64,000 nucleotides of DNA from Pseudomonas sp. P8_241 (GTDB taxonomy: Bacteria; Pseudomonadota; Gammaproteobacteria; Pseudomonadales; Pseudomonadaceae): positions 2,554,001-2,618,000 of the forward strand of contig NZ_CP125377.1 in assembly GCF_034008315.1 (NCBI RefSeq), in the 5' to 3' direction. Below are positions 15,849 through 25,314 of this stretch, one piece after another. Within the stretch, counting starts at the first letter, position 1. The number at the start of each line of letters is the position of its first letter. A program made the translations under genes and the position numbers. A model generated the notes under the pieces. The model searched no databases and had not been told where the DNA came from. It worked only from the letters and a program-made list of their open reading frames with translations.

Positions 15849-17234
15849 TTAAAGGCACTTTCCCAGTGTTGCCAAACAGTGTTCGATCGATCGCTGTTGG
15901 CATTCTTCATACAGCGCCAGTTCATCAAGGGTCGATCGCCCCAAGGCTGTTTCAAAGGCATGTTGATTGGAATGGACGCCGTAATGGGTTTGCGCGGCAT
16001 CCCCCAGGTTTGACTGAAAAATCCCCGCGGCGCTGACCGGCAGGAAGTCCTCATACACCAGCGGTTCAAGGCGCAGATAACCGCCGCTGAGCAGATCGTC
16101 CAGGGTCGAGGATTTCAGTGTGTTCGAGTCCAGGTTTTTTTCCGTCACGAAATAGCGAAAGTACGCCAGTCCCTGATGGCGCATGCCTTCCCAGGTGTCA
16201 GGGAATTCGCTGAAATGCTGCGTCATGAGGGCGTTGTAACGAGCGGCGTTGGCTTCGTTGGGGAAGTCCTTCAACTCGTCCCTTGCGGCATTCAGCAGGC
16301 GATCGTACAGCGCCCGGCCCTTGGGGGTGAGGGCGGCGCCACGTTGTTCGATTTCGCCAAAGCGGGCGCTATGGCTGCCCCGGGTCTGGTGCTGATCGGT
16401 GAAGGCAATCGGCTCGTCCAGTGCCTTGAAACTGGTTTGGCGCAGCAGGATCGGGCACTGGCGGCGCGGCGGGCCTTCGATTACTGCCTTGGGGGTAATG
16501 CCATGGGCCGGCATTTGCGCTTGCACGATGTCGATGTCCAGAGTGCGTGGCGTCAGGTGATTGATGTGCGGGCCCTTGAATGCCACGACATCGGCGATCA
16601 GACGATGCTGGGCGCTAAGCTGTTGGTACTGCTCAGCGGTCACGGTAGCGCTGTGGTGCCAGCGGAAGGTTTCCAGTGCCTGCTCGACGAATTCATCTGC
16701 CTCCTGTTCGGTCAGGCCCCCCAGTGTTTCGCTGCGTTCAATGAGACTCAGGGCGGCAGGGGTGAAGATCGAGCGTTGATCAAGCACCGACTGGGCGAAC
16801 GCCCGCAGTTCAACGTCATCGATCAGTTCCAGACGCAGCAGCGAGGTGAACACTCGGAACGGACTGACCTGCAACGCCGCTTCGTGCACGGCGCGAAATG
16901 CCGTGGAATGCACCGGCACCCCGGCCGGCGACAGGTCGTAATAACCCACCGGCTGCATGCCCATTACCGCAAACAGGCGGGCGAGGGTCGCCAGTTCCTG
17001 CGCCGTACCGACGCGAATCGCACCATGGCGCTCCAGGTCCAGGCGTTCGATTTCACCGGTGCTGACCAGTTGTTGCGCAATCAGCGGATTGCTGTCCAGT
17101 ACGTGGCGGTTGGTTTGCTCCACCAACTCCATCAACGCGCCGTACAACGGCACTTCCTCGCGATACATGTCGGACATCGCCCTGGAAAAGCGTTGGCGGA
17201 TCAGGTCTGGGCTGACGAAGCTCGGGTGGTTCAT
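15849..17234 (-). CDS. hglS: 2-oxoadipate dioxygenase/decarboxylase HglS (DUF1338, VOC superfamily)
   Basis: Converts 2-oxoadipate to D-2-hydroxyglutarate and CO2, the late step of the D-lysine/2-aminoadipate route in pseudomonads. Starting at ATG 17234 (461 residues), the known P. putida HglS active-site residues fall at identical numbers: the metal ligands His70, His226 and Glu294, and substrate-binding Arg74 (HGAIR, GPHINHLT, RFGEIEQRG). This supports both the start and the function. An upstream in-frame start at 17333 is not needed. It is the last of three same-strand genes after a BVMO and an esterase, but the 111-bp gap leaves co-transcription open. Confidence 0.95.
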   Translation of the reverse strand: MNHPSFVSPDLIRQRFSRAMSDMYREEVPLYGALMELVEQTNRHVLDSNPLIAQQLVSTGEIERLDLERHGAIRVGTAQELATLARLFAVMGMQPVGYYDLSPAGVPVHSTAFRAVHEAALQVSPFRVFTSLLRLELIDDVELRAFAQSVLDQRSIFTPAALSLIERSETLGGLTEQEADEFVEQALETFRWHHSATVTAEQYQQLSAQHRLIADVVAFKGPHINHLTPRTLDIDIVQAQMPAHGITPKAVIEGPPRRQCPILLRQTSFKALDEPIAFTDQHQTRGSHSARFGEIEQRGAALTPKGRALYDRLLNAARDELKDFPNEANAARYNALMTQHFSEFPDTWEGMRHQGLAYFRYFVTEKNLDSNTLKSSTLDDLLSGGYLRLEPLVYEDFLPVSAAGIFQSNLGDAAQTHYGVHSNQHAFETALGRSTLDELALYEECQQRSIEHCLATLGKCL

Positions 17235-17345
17235 GAACAGGATTCCTGGCGCGGTGACATGAAGGATGGGAGAAAAGATCGCAGCCTTCCACGACGCCGA
17301 CAAACGAAGATTCTGACGAACTTCATTCTTCAAAGGACTGCATCT

Positions 17346-18302
17346 TCAATGCAGTCGTTGATCCTGAGGGCTTTCCGAGCGCAGTGATGACAAAAACTCC
17401 CGATAAAGGCGAGCCGACCCTGTCGGTGCCTCGACCATGGGCATGTGACCGACGGCGTCCCAGATTTCCACCCGCAGATCGGCGATGCCTTTGCTCCAGA
17501 TGGCCACGCTGCTGACATCGATCAGCCGGTCCTTGCGTCCCCAAAGCAACAGCGCAGGTGCGCTGATGTCGGGGAGGTGCGGTTCCATCGGCGGACTGGC
17601 ACGCATATCCCGGAAGATTTCCTCCAATTCATCACAGGATTGTTCGTAGCGCTGGGCAACCGCATCAAGCACCAGCTTTGGCACCCAAGGCGGCGATGCC
17701 ATGGTCATGGCGTAAAAGCGCTGGAATTCTTCGCGCGAGTGAATCAGGAAGGGGTTGTGGCCCTTGGCCAAATGGCGCTCAAGATCACTGGGTTCGGGAG
17801 AAGTGACCCCGGCAGGATCGATCAGGGCCACTGAAACAATACGCTCCGGATAATGGGCGGCCAACCAGGCAGCCATAAAGCCGCCCATCGAATTGCCGAT
17901 CACATGGACCTTCTCGACGCCGCAAACATCCAGCAACTGAATCATCCGCTTGGCCTGCAACGGGATGTCATAGCCGCCACCCGCCTTGAAGCCGGTTTCG
18001 CCATGGCCTGCGATGTCGGGAATGATCACTCGATGCGTGCTGACGAAGTGCCGGGCAAAGCGCAGCCAGAGATTCTTGTCGGCACTGAAACCGTGGAGCA
18101 TCAAGACACTGCTGGTGGCTTCGTAGGGGCCGCCTTGCCAGGTCGAAACCGTCATCTCGCAGATGGGCACGACAATTTTGTGCAGCCTGTACAGCTTGGC
18201 TTCGGCCGCCATGTTCAAGTCATAGACCCAGTAGCCGATGGCGGGGTAGGTCAGCCAGCTCCAGACCAGGAAAACCGCAATAACGACGACCAATAACAAC
18301 AT
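17346..18302 (-). CDS. Membrane-anchored alpha/beta hydrolase (esterase/lipase)
   Basis: A 318-residue protein starting at ATG 18302 behind AAGGAGA. An N-terminal TM anchor (about 1-20, LLLVVVIAVFLVWSW) precedes an alpha/beta hydrolase fold: oxyanion region LMLHGFSADKNLW, nucleophile GNSMGG (about Ser 147), acid in GRKDRLID and catalytic His in VGHMPM. It lies 22 bp after the Baeyer-Villiger monooxygenase gene, so they form one transcript. Hydrolysis of the ester made by the monooxygenase is the natural inference from this pairing. The physiological substrate is not known. Confidence 0.9.
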   Translation of the reverse strand: MLLLVVVIAVFLVWSWLTYPAIGYWVYDLNMAAEAKLYRLHKIVVPICEMTVSTWQGGPYEATSSVLMLHGFSADKNLWLRFARHFVSTHRVIIPDIAGHGETGFKAGGGYDIPLQAKRMIQLLDVCGVEKVHVIGNSMGGFMAAWLAAHYPERIVSVALIDPAGVTSPEPSDLERHLAKGHNPFLIHSREEFQRFYAMTMASPPWVPKLVLDAVAQRYEQSCDELEEIFRDMRASPPMEPHLPDISAPALLLWGRKDRLIDVSSVAIWSKGIADLRVEIWDAVGHMPMVEAPTGSARLYREFLSSLRSESPQDQRLH

Positions 18303-18324
18303 ATTTGCGTCTCCTTACTGCTGA

Positions 18325-19779
18325 TCAGGACAAAATGTGATCGGTGGGTTTCAGTTTCCGGGTCAAGCGATGAAAGCTGAAGCTGAAACCCGGGAACATG
18401 GCGATCACATGACCGCTCCTGCTTTGATACCAACTGTGGCAGCCACCGGACTTCCACACGGTTCGTTCCATTTCACGGTGGATCATTTCAGTGTAGGTAC
18501 GTTCTGCCTCCGGTCGAACTTCGATGCTGCTTAAACCTTGCGCTTTCAAGGTCCGAATGCAATCGAGGATGTAATTCATCTGCGATTCGATGATGAACAG
18601 CGCCGACGTATGGCCAATTCCAGTGTTCGGGCCGGTCACGATAAACAGGTTGGGAAAGTCTGGCAGGGCGGTGCCCAGGTAGGCCCGAGGGTACTGCGCC
18701 CAGACGTCCTTGAGGCGGGTGCCGTTTTTTCCCGTTACCGGGTAGGAAATCACCCCGTCGGTGGCGTCATAGCCGGTGGACCAGACGATCAGGTCCACAT
18801 CGATGTGTTGGCCATCCCGGGTGACGATACCGCTTTCGTCCAGAGCGGCGATGCCTTGTTCGCGGCTGTGCAGCGTGACGTTCGAGCGGCCAAGTGCCGG
18901 GTACAGTGTGCTCGACAGAATCACCCGTTTGCAGCCAATGGTGTAGTCCGGTGTCAGTTTGCGCCGCAGTTGGGGGTCGGACACTTGGCGTTTAAGGAAC
19001 CGCAGCGCTTGATGCTGGACCATGCGCACGGCCGGTTTCGAATATTTGAAGGCAATGACCCGGGTCTCGAATTGCCAGTAAATCATCCAGCGCAGCAGTT
19101 TGTAGGCCGGTTTGAGCCCCAGCAACCAACGCTGGAATCGGCCGAAGGTCCGGTCAGCCCGGGGTAACACCCAATGCGGTGTGCGCTGGAACACGTGCAG
19201 GTGCTCGACATCGGCGGCAATCGCCGGAATCACCTGGGCTGCACTGGCACCGCTGCCGATGATCGCTACGCGCTGGCCTCGATAATCGTAGGCATGGTCC
19301 CAATTGTTAGTGTGAAACGTCTTGCCCTGAAAACGCTCCCGTCCCTCGAAGGGCGGAATGACCGGTTGGCTCAGCGGGCCTGTGGCATTGATCAAAAATT
19401 GCGCGCAAAACAGGCCTTTGCCAGCGGTGTGCACAGTCCAGCGCGTATTCACCTCGTCCCATTCGATGCCTTCGACATTGGCGCCCAGTTCCACCTTGTC
19501 GCCCAGACCGAAGTGTTCCACCACGTAACGGGTGTAGCGATGAAGTTCAGCCTGTCCGGCGAACATTTGCGTCCAGAGAAAAGGCGCGAACGACAGCGAA
19601 TAGAGCGGCGAAGGTACGTCAACGGCGGCACCGGGATAGGTGTTCTGGCACCAGGTGCCACCAAAGAAATCCCGCCGTTCCAGCAGGCGAAAATCGTCGA
19701 TGCCTGCCTTGAGCAAATTGATCGCGGCGCACTGGCCACCAAATCCGCTGCCGATGATCAATACTTGAAAGGTTTGCAT
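18325..19779 (-). CDS. Type I Baeyer-Villiger flavin monooxygenase
   Basis: Inserts oxygen next to a ketone carbonyl using FAD, NADPH and O2, giving an ester or lactone. The start is ATG 19779 with GGAGG upstream (484 residues). Visible are the N-terminal FAD Rossmann motif GSGFGGQCAA, the type-I BVMO fingerprint FQGKTFHTNNWDH (pattern F-x-G-x3-H-x3-W-D, near residue 155) and the second nucleotide-binding motif IGSGASAAQV. The D form of the fingerprint distinguishes it from simple flavin-containing monooxygenases. It is followed directly by an esterase gene. Confidence 0.92.
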   Translation of the reverse strand: MQTFQVLIIGSGFGGQCAAINLLKAGIDDFRLLERRDFFGGTWCQNTYPGAAVDVPSPLYSLSFAPFLWTQMFAGQAELHRYTRYVVEHFGLGDKVELGANVEGIEWDEVNTRWTVHTAGKGLFCAQFLINATGPLSQPVIPPFEGRERFQGKTFHTNNWDHAYDYRGQRVAIIGSGASAAQVIPAIAADVEHLHVFQRTPHWVLPRADRTFGRFQRWLLGLKPAYKLLRWMIYWQFETRVIAFKYSKPAVRMVQHQALRFLKRQVSDPQLRRKLTPDYTIGCKRVILSSTLYPALGRSNVTLHSREQGIAALDESGIVTRDGQHIDVDLIVWSTGYDATDGVISYPVTGKNGTRLKDVWAQYPRAYLGTALPDFPNLFIVTGPNTGIGHTSALFIIESQMNYILDCIRTLKAQGLSSIEVRPEAERTYTEMIHREMERTVWKSGGCHSWYQSRSGHVIAMFPGFSFSFHRLTRKLKPTDHILS

Positions 19780-19977
19780 GGGCCTCCGCTTATTGCCTTT
19801 GATCAACCCTTCTTCATGTATAGCTGTTTCTTGTGGGCGCGAGGCATTGCGTTCATGGCGTTATGGGCGGGTGTTCAGCCCGCCCGCCGGTGATGGCTAT
19901 TTAACTTCACCCTGATAGACTCCAGCACACAGGCAAGGCCGGATTTACGAGATTCCGTTGAGTGGCACAGAGGCCCT

Positions 19978-21051
19978 ATGGAAAAAGCGGGAAGAAAGGG
20001 AATTTCACTGGCCAGGAGGCTCTACACATCGCGAATTCTGGGGATCGCTCTCGGCCTGGTGTGCGTGAGCGCGGCGATGTATCCGCTCGACCCGGCGCCT
20101 TGGGTCTGGGGGTTCATGTTGTTCAATGGCGTGCTCTGGCCGCACCTGGCATACCAATGGGCGCGTCGGGCGAGGACGCCGTATCACGCCGAACACCGCA
20201 ATTTGTTGATTGATTCTTTTCTCGGCGGATTCTGGATCGCCGCCATGCACTTCAATCCGTTGCCCAGCGCAACAACCCTTTCCATGATGGCTATGAATAA
20301 TGTGGCGATCGGCGGCCTGCGTTTTTTGCTGGCAGGCACGGTTGCGCAATTGCTGGGTGTAGGCGTCGGGCTGCAAATCTTCGCCCCGGCCTTCATTCCT
20401 GCCACCAGCTCGCTGCAGCTCTACGCCTGTTTGCCCTTGTTGTGCCTGTATCCACTGGCGTTGGGCTGGATCTGCTTTCGCCAGGCGCACACCCTTGGCC
20501 GGCAAAAGCGTGAATTGCTCGCACTGAGCCGCACCGACAGTCTCACGGGGTTGCTCAACCACGGGACCTGGAAGGATCAACTGGAAGTCGAATTCCAGCG
20601 TTGCAAACGCCAGCAAAAGGGCGGGGCGATTGCACTGATCGACATCGACCATTTCAAAGCCATCAACGACACCTATGGCCACGTCGCCGGTGACATCGTC
20701 CTGCGCCAGCTGAGCAAAATGCTCAAGCAGAACCTGCGGGCGACCGATGTGGCGGGACGCTATGGTGGAGATGAGTTCTGTGTGATCCTGCCCGACCTGC
20801 CCCTGAACCGCGCCGCAGCGGTCATGGATGCCTTGCGCGACCGCTTTGCCACCTTGGGTTATGAGCAGGACCCGGCGTTGAAGGTCAGCCTGAGCATCGG
20901 CCTGGCGGCTTTCAATCCTGACCATACTGATGCGACCCTGTGGCTCAACGATGCCGACCAGGCACTGTATGAGGCCAAAACCACTGGCCGCAATCGGGTG
21001 ATCTGTTGTGACTGTGGCAAGCCGCGGCATGAACTGGTGGATTCGGTGTAA
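19978..21051 (+). CDS. Diguanylate cyclase, MASE2-GGDEF (AdrA/DgcC-like)
   Basis: Makes cyclic di-GMP from two GTP at the inner membrane. The 357-residue protein starts at 19978 behind AGAGG. Residues about 1-175 form a MASE2-type membrane sensor (RRLYTSRILGIALGLVCV plus further TM segments). Residues about 190-345 form a GGDEF domain with intact YGGDEF and an upstream RATD, which fits the RxxD inhibitory site five residues before GGDEF. An active, product-inhibited enzyme is therefore expected. It is divergent from the BVMO gene and has no evident partner. Confidence 0.92.
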   Translation: MEKAGRKGISLARRLYTSRILGIALGLVCVSAAMYPLDPAPWVWGFMLFNGVLWPHLAYQWARRARTPYHAEHRNLLIDSFLGGFWIAAMHFNPLPSATTLSMMAMNNVAIGGLRFLLAGTVAQLLGVGVGLQIFAPAFIPATSSLQLYACLPLLCLYPLALGWICFRQAHTLGRQKRELLALSRTDSLTGLLNHGTWKDQLEVEFQRCKRQQKGGAIALIDIDHFKAINDTYGHVAGDIVLRQLSKMLKQNLRATDVAGRYGGDEFCVILPDLPLNRAAAVMDALRDRFATLGYEQDPALKVSLSIGLAAFNPDHTDATLWLNDADQALYEAKTTGRNRVICCDCGKPRHELVDSV

Positions 21052-21078
21052 GCAGACATCAGGATCCAGAGACGCTCA

Positions 21079-21948
21079 TCACTCCTTGACCCGCATGAAC
21101 TCCTCCGCATAGCGGATGTATTCCTCCGGTTGGGTATAGGTGTGCGTCAGCTCGGTCGCGCTCAGGTCCGACGTTTGAGTGAGGATCTGTCGCTGCTCAC
21201 GCAGGCTGTCGTAAGTGGCCTTGATCGCGGCGAAGTAGGCGCCGTGGCCATCGATGGTGACGCGTACGCCCAGTTCCGCCAGGCGTTGGTCGTCTCGCAG
21301 CGCCGGGTTGCCGTAGGTCACCAGCATCAGTGGCACGCTCAGATGCTCGGCGATTTGCTCCAGGTGATCGAAATCCTTGACCCCGACCATGCAGATTCCA
21401 TCCGCGCCGGCAGCTTGATATTGCTTGGTGCGGCTGATGATTTCCTGGACGGGCAGAATGCCTGCGTGGGTTCGGGCGATGATTGCCATTTCCGAGTCGA
21501 CCCGGGCTTCCAGCGCTGCGCGAATCTTGCCGACACCCTCGGCGACGGTGATCAGGTCGGTGGATTTGCGGCCGAACTGGGCAGGCAACAAGGTATCTTC
21601 AATGGTCAGGGCGGCGATGCCGGCACGTTCGAGTTCGACGACGGTGCGCATGACATTGAGTGCGTTGCCGTAACCATGATCGGCATCGGCAATCACCGGC
21701 AACTGGGCGACGCGGCCAATGCGAGTGGCCTGCTCAGCGAACTCGCTGAGCGTGATCAGGGCAAAGTCAGGGGCTCCGAGCACCTGCAGCGAGGCGACCG
21801 AGCCGCCGAGGATCCCGACTTCGAATCCCAGGTCCGCGGCAATACGCGCTGACATCGGGTCGAAAACCGAGGCGGTGTGGTAACAGGTTCGGGAAGCGAA
21901 CAGTTGACGAAAACCGCGCCGCAAATCTTGATGAGAAAGCCTGGACAT
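21079..21948 (-). CDS. Oxaloacetate decarboxylase of the isocitrate lyase/PEP mutase superfamily
   Basis: Likely converts oxaloacetate to pyruvate and CO2. From ATG 21948 the protein has 289 residues, matching the P. aeruginosa PA4872-type enzyme. It contains the superfamily Mg-binding segment [14 protein letters not shown] (about residues 83-96) and the [12 protein letters not shown] segment. A C-terminal cluster includes [17 protein letters not shown]. It follows the AruG-like gene by 145 bp on the same strand, so it may be in the same unit. 2-Methylisocitrate lyase is an alternative, but the KKCGH signature of the lyases is absent. Confidence 0.88.
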   Translation of the reverse strand: MSRLSHQDLRRGFRQLFASRTCYHTASVFDPMSARIAADLGFEVGILGGSVASLQVLGAPDFALITLSEFAEQATRIGRVAQLPVIADADHGYGNALNVMRTVVELERAGIAALTIEDTLLPAQFGRKSTDLITVAEGVGKIRAALEARVDSEMAIIARTHAGILPVQEIISRTKQYQAAGADGICMVGVKDFDHLEQIAEHLSVPLMLVTYGNPALRDDQRLAELGVRVTIDGHGAYFAAIKATYDSLREQRQILTQTSDLSATELTHTYTQPEEYIRYAEEFMRVKE

Positions 21949-22093
21949 ATGAGTTCCACCAATGGAATGGAAAGGCTTGAGCAAAAGTGTCAACGCCGAA
22001 GAAATAGAAGGCTATCACGCGAGCGGCGCCACAATGATGACGAATTTGCCGACCCGTACCGGTCGAGACGCAGCCCGATGACAACCCGGCCAG

Positions 22094-23128
22094 TTACGCC
22101 GCCACGGCCCGTCGCTGTGGTTTGAGCTGCTGTACAGCGCGCACCGAGTCGCCTGGTTGCAGTTGCAGACGCTTGGCGGTGAGTCGGTCAACGATCAGGT
22201 TGCCGCCTGCCAATCGTGCCTGGGCACTGGTGATGCGGCAGTTTTCCAGGCGCCTGTTGTGGATGAGCCACGGCGGCGCCTGCTCGTCCGGTATGCCGAT
22301 GTCCAGTCTCAGCGTTTGGCTGTCGCGCACGGTGCGGATGTTCGACACCGGGGCTTCGATGACGGGGCCGGCGTCGAAGATATCAATGTAACCCTTGTGG
22401 GTAAAACCCTCGGCACTGAGGACTTTCAGCGTCGCTTCGTTCGTGGCGTGAGCCTTGCCGATCACTGCCTGAGCCTGTTCGGTCAGCAGGCAGGTATAGA
22501 GAGGTTGGCGCGGCATCAGTTCGGCGATGAACGATTTGTTGCCCAGTTCCGACAGTTGCTCGGCGTGGCTGAAGTCCATCTTGAAGAAATGACGACCCAC
22601 GCTGTCCCAGAATGGCGAACAACCTCGTTCGTCGGCACTGCCCCGCAGTTCAGCGATCAACTTCTCACCGAACAGGTGCGCAAATTCGGCGACAAACAGA
22701 AAGCGCCCCAGGGAAAGCAATCGAGCGTTGCATCCCCGGCGCTCATCAGGAGGCAGGTACAACGAACGGATTTGCGATTGCCCGGTCATTTCATTGCTCA
22801 GAAACAGGGTCGGGAGCTGGCGTTGAATGCCCAGGTCGGGTGAGGCGTTCACCGTCACCCCGACTCGATAGGTGTACCAAGGCTCTCGCAGTCCGATTCC
22901 GCCTGTCAGGGCGCTCACGCCCACCACCCGCTGATCATCGTCTTCGAGCACGAACAGGTAGTCGGCATCGGCGCGATCGACCTGTTGGGCGAAAGTGCGT
23001 TGGGCCCAGCGGATTCGATGGGCCAGGCGTTCTTCGTTGGTCGGCAGCTGGCTGAGTCCCTTGGTGGCATGGCGCACCAATGTCATCACGGCAGGCAGGT
23101 CGGTGATCCGAACCGGGCGGACGATCAT
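22094..23128 (-). CDS. Arginine N-succinyltransferase family protein, AruG-like subunit
   Basis: A 344-residue AstA-family acyltransferase, the second of an adjacent pair. Family motifs: MIVRPVRITDLPAVMTL, an acidic VLEDDDQRVVG, LYLPPDERRGCNARLLS, GCSPFWDSVGRHFF and the FDAGPVIEAP segment. In the arginine succinyltransferase pathway the two subunits (AruF, AruG) transfer succinyl from succinyl-CoA to arginine or ornithine. Here the genes for the rest of the pathway (aruC, aruD, aruB) are missing from the neighbourhood, so this may be a paralogue with another amine substrate. Confidence 0.85.
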   Translation of the reverse strand: MIVRPVRITDLPAVMTLVRHATKGLSQLPTNEERLAHRIRWAQRTFAQQVDRADADYLFVLEDDDQRVVGVSALTGGIGLREPWYTYRVGVTVNASPDLGIQRQLPTLFLSNEMTGQSQIRSLYLPPDERRGCNARLLSLGRFLFVAEFAHLFGEKLIAELRGSADERGCSPFWDSVGRHFFKMDFSHAEQLSELGNKSFIAELMPRQPLYTCLLTEQAQAVIGKAHATNEATLKVLSAEGFTHKGYIDIFDAGPVIEAPVSNIRTVRDSQTLRLDIGIPDEQAPPWLIHNRRLENCRITSAQARLAGGNLIVDRLTAKRLQLQPGDSVRAVQQLKPQRRAVAA

Positions 23129-23176
23129 GCTGAAGTTCCTTTTTCGCGCGTGCTCATGAGTTGGGGCTGTCCGTGA

Positions 23177-24193
23177 TCACAGGGGAATCAGCCGTATCTC
23201 GCTTCCTTCTGTCACCCTTAGCACCGCGCACATGTCCGCATCCAGAATGACCGGTTGCCCGGCGGTGTAGTCGAGGTCGGCAACAATGGCTCGATAAGCG
23301 TTCAATGAATCATTGCTGACCAGATATCGACCCCGGGCATCGATGGAACAACCCGGTTGCACCCTGCCTGCCCGGCTCTGGGCGATTGAGCGGATCGCTG
23401 CGGTGCGCGCGCACATCGTTGGACCTCCATCGAAAAGGTCAACGTAGCTGTTGGTTTCAAAACCTTCACGTTCGAGGATATCGAACGCTTCCTGGCCATC
23501 GGGATGGATTTTCCCGATGCAGTCTTGTGCGGCCTGGGGCAGCATGGGCACGTAGATGGGGTAATGCGGCATCAGTTCGGCGAGAAACCCCCGACTTTGC
23601 TGACCGCAAAGCCGTTCGGCCTCGACATAGGGCAAATCGAAGAAATGCTGGCCGACAGCGTCCCAGAATGGCGAGTGGCCTTCATCGGTGCTGTATCCGA
23701 CAATTTCAGTGATCACCGCCGCGGCAAAACGTTGCGGGTGGGTGGCGATGAACAACAGGCGCGCGCGTGACAAGAGTTCGGAATGGGGCGTGCGTTCCAG
23801 CATCCGGTTGATATGGAAGCCGCGCAACAGGGTGTGGTCGCTGAGATCGTGACACAAGGATAACGCCGGTACGCCGTGTTCGATGTTCAGTTCACGGCAG
23901 GCGCTGGTGAAAGGCCGGTTGCGCAAACTGTAGAAGGGTTCGGTGAACCCGGCGGTGGCGAGGATCTCCGAGCAGCCCACCAGGCGTTGCTCCGTAAGAT
24001 CTTCGAGGACGAAGAAGTAATTTTCCTGGCCATGGCTCTGGACGCTTTTTTCGAACGAGGCGCAGGACTGCTCAATCCGCTCACGCAATCGTTCGCAATC
24101 GTCGGTCAGGGACGTTACGCCCACCAGGCTTTCGCGAGCCAGGCGCTGCAACTGATGCAGATCGGCGGACTCGACTGGACGCAAGACCAGCAT
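23177..24193 (-). CDS. Arginine N-succinyltransferase family protein, AruF-like subunit
   Basis: The ATG at 24193, preceded by AAGGAG, gives 338 residues. Family motifs are MLVLRPVESADLHQLQRLA, NYFFVLEDL, TEIVGYSTDEGHSPFWDAVG, FLAELMPHYPIYVP and VDLFDGGPTMCAR. It lies 48 bp upstream of the AruG-like gene and is presumably co-transcribed, forming a heteromeric enzyme. Compared from memory with canonical AruF, it shows many substitutions in the N-terminal half, which favours a divergent second copy. Substrate arginine is plausible but not proven. Confidence 0.85.
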   Translation of the reverse strand: MLVLRPVESADLHQLQRLARESLVGVTSLTDDCERLRERIEQSCASFEKSVQSHGQENYFFVLEDLTEQRLVGCSEILATAGFTEPFYSLRNRPFTSACRELNIEHGVPALSLCHDLSDHTLLRGFHINRMLERTPHSELLSRARLLFIATHPQRFAAAVITEIVGYSTDEGHSPFWDAVGQHFFDLPYVEAERLCGQQSRGFLAELMPHYPIYVPMLPQAAQDCIGKIHPDGQEAFDILEREGFETNSYVDLFDGGPTMCARTAAIRSIAQSRAGRVQPGCSIDARGRYLVSNDSLNAYRAIVADLDYTAGQPVILDADMCAVLRVTEGSEIRLIPL

Positions 24194-24741
24194 GGCGATA
24201 CTCCTTGTATCAATGGACTCGGCCTTCGGGCCGAATCTGACTATCACTGTCGTTTTTTTTGCGTATCAAATCGGCGGTCGCTGTACTGGGTCAGGTACCC
24301 CGCTTTTTCAGAGACTTTGCGTTTAACGGTGTTGATTCGAAGTTGAAAATGTCGACCAGACAGCTGATCGGGTCCTGGTGGAATTCAAGGATCCGGGAGA
24401 GAGATCCGGGCTCCTGCTGGATGGAGTGACAGGGGATTTCAACGGTCAATTGGCAGCAGTATTTATTTATCAGGCATGGCCTGTCTAGTTAATTTTCACA
24501 GTGTTTTTCCTTGCCCAAAAATGGGGCAAACCCGCGTGGCACGGGCGTAAGCCAAAGTGGATCAGCCTTGTAAGGGATTGCCTGAATTGGGGTCGGAGAT
24601 CGCAGCGTCTTCAGCAAGAAGTCAGTAGGTGTAGTCTGAACAGACGCAAGCGAAATACGCTGCGAAGGCTTTTTCTACGGCACAATTGCGCACCTCCCGT
24701 GGCGTAAAGGTGTTTAACGCTGCGTTTATAGAGTGATACTT
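24194..24741. other. 548-bp intergenic region, no gene recognised
   Basis: Between the divergent aruF-like and histidine phosphatase genes. It holds the promoters of both, short GC-rich hairpins (for example GCCCAAAAATGGGGC near 24513) and lower GC than its neighbours. It shows no convincing ORF, REP element or known riboswitch core. Confidence 0.6.
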
Positions 24742-25314
24742 GTGCAGGCGACTCGTTTAACCCTGATGTGCCACGCTCGAACCGTCGCACAGAAATTGGC
24801 GCATTTTCCTACCGACGAGCCTTTGGACATGGATTGGCAAGCGGCGCGGCAATCGCGTTGCGCCCAATTCAAGGGAAGTCCGCGTTTGATGTGCGGCCCC
24901 GAATTACGAGCCCGACAAACCGCTGAGTTGTTCGGCAACGCGGCGCAAGTTGTCGACGCCCTGAAGGATTGTGATTTCGGGCGCTGGCGCGGTATGCGCA
25001 TTGGCGAATTGCAAAAGACCGAACCCGACGCACTTCAGCACTGGCTGGCAGATCCTGATTCGGCACCCCACGGTGGCGAGTCGGTCACCGGGCTCTGCGA
25101 ACGAGTGAGCGCATGGCTGGTGTCCCTGCAATCGACACCGGGTCACGTTATCGCCATCACTCATCCGTTTGTCATTCGTGCCGCGCTGACGCATGTGTTG
25201 CAAGGCTCGTCGTTCAACTCGATCGACGTGGAGCCGCTGTCGGCCGTGGAGTTACGGTTTCAGGGGCGTTGGCGCTTGCGCTTGCCGGGCACCGATCCTG
25301 AGGAGTCGCTGTGA
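24742..25314 (+). CDS. Histidine phosphatase family protein (CobC-like position, CHA variant)
   Basis: A phosphoglycerate mutase-like phosphatase of about 190 residues. The usual RHG motif reads CHA (LMCHARTVAQ), keeping the phospho-accepting His but replacing the Arg with Cys. The second catalytic His lies in VIAITHPFVIRAAL. Another conserved stretch is CGPELRARQTAELFG. The GTG at 24742 or 24733 may be the start; neither has a strong ribosome binding site. It overlaps cobF by 1 bp, so a role in cobalamin synthesis (alpha-ribazole phosphate or another intermediate) is inferred from context only. Confidence 0.75.
   Translation: MQATRLTLMCHARTVAQKLAHFPTDEPLDMDWQAARQSRCAQFKGSPRLMCGPELRARQTAELFGNAAQVVDALKDCDFGRWRGMRIGELQKTEPDALQHWLADPDSAPHGGESVTGLCERVSAWLVSLQSTPGHVIAITHPFVIRAALTHVLQGSSFNSIDVEPLSAVELRFQGRWRLRLPGTDPEESL

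Noticed and set aside
24500..24741. Possible cobalamin riboswitch upstream of the histidine phosphatase/cobF pair
   Set aside because: Fragments such as AAGCCAAAGTGG and GAAGTCAGTAGG recall the B12 riboswitch, but the conserved core (GGTGC...AATCCGG...CCCGCAACTGT and GCCACTG...GGAAGGC) is missing.
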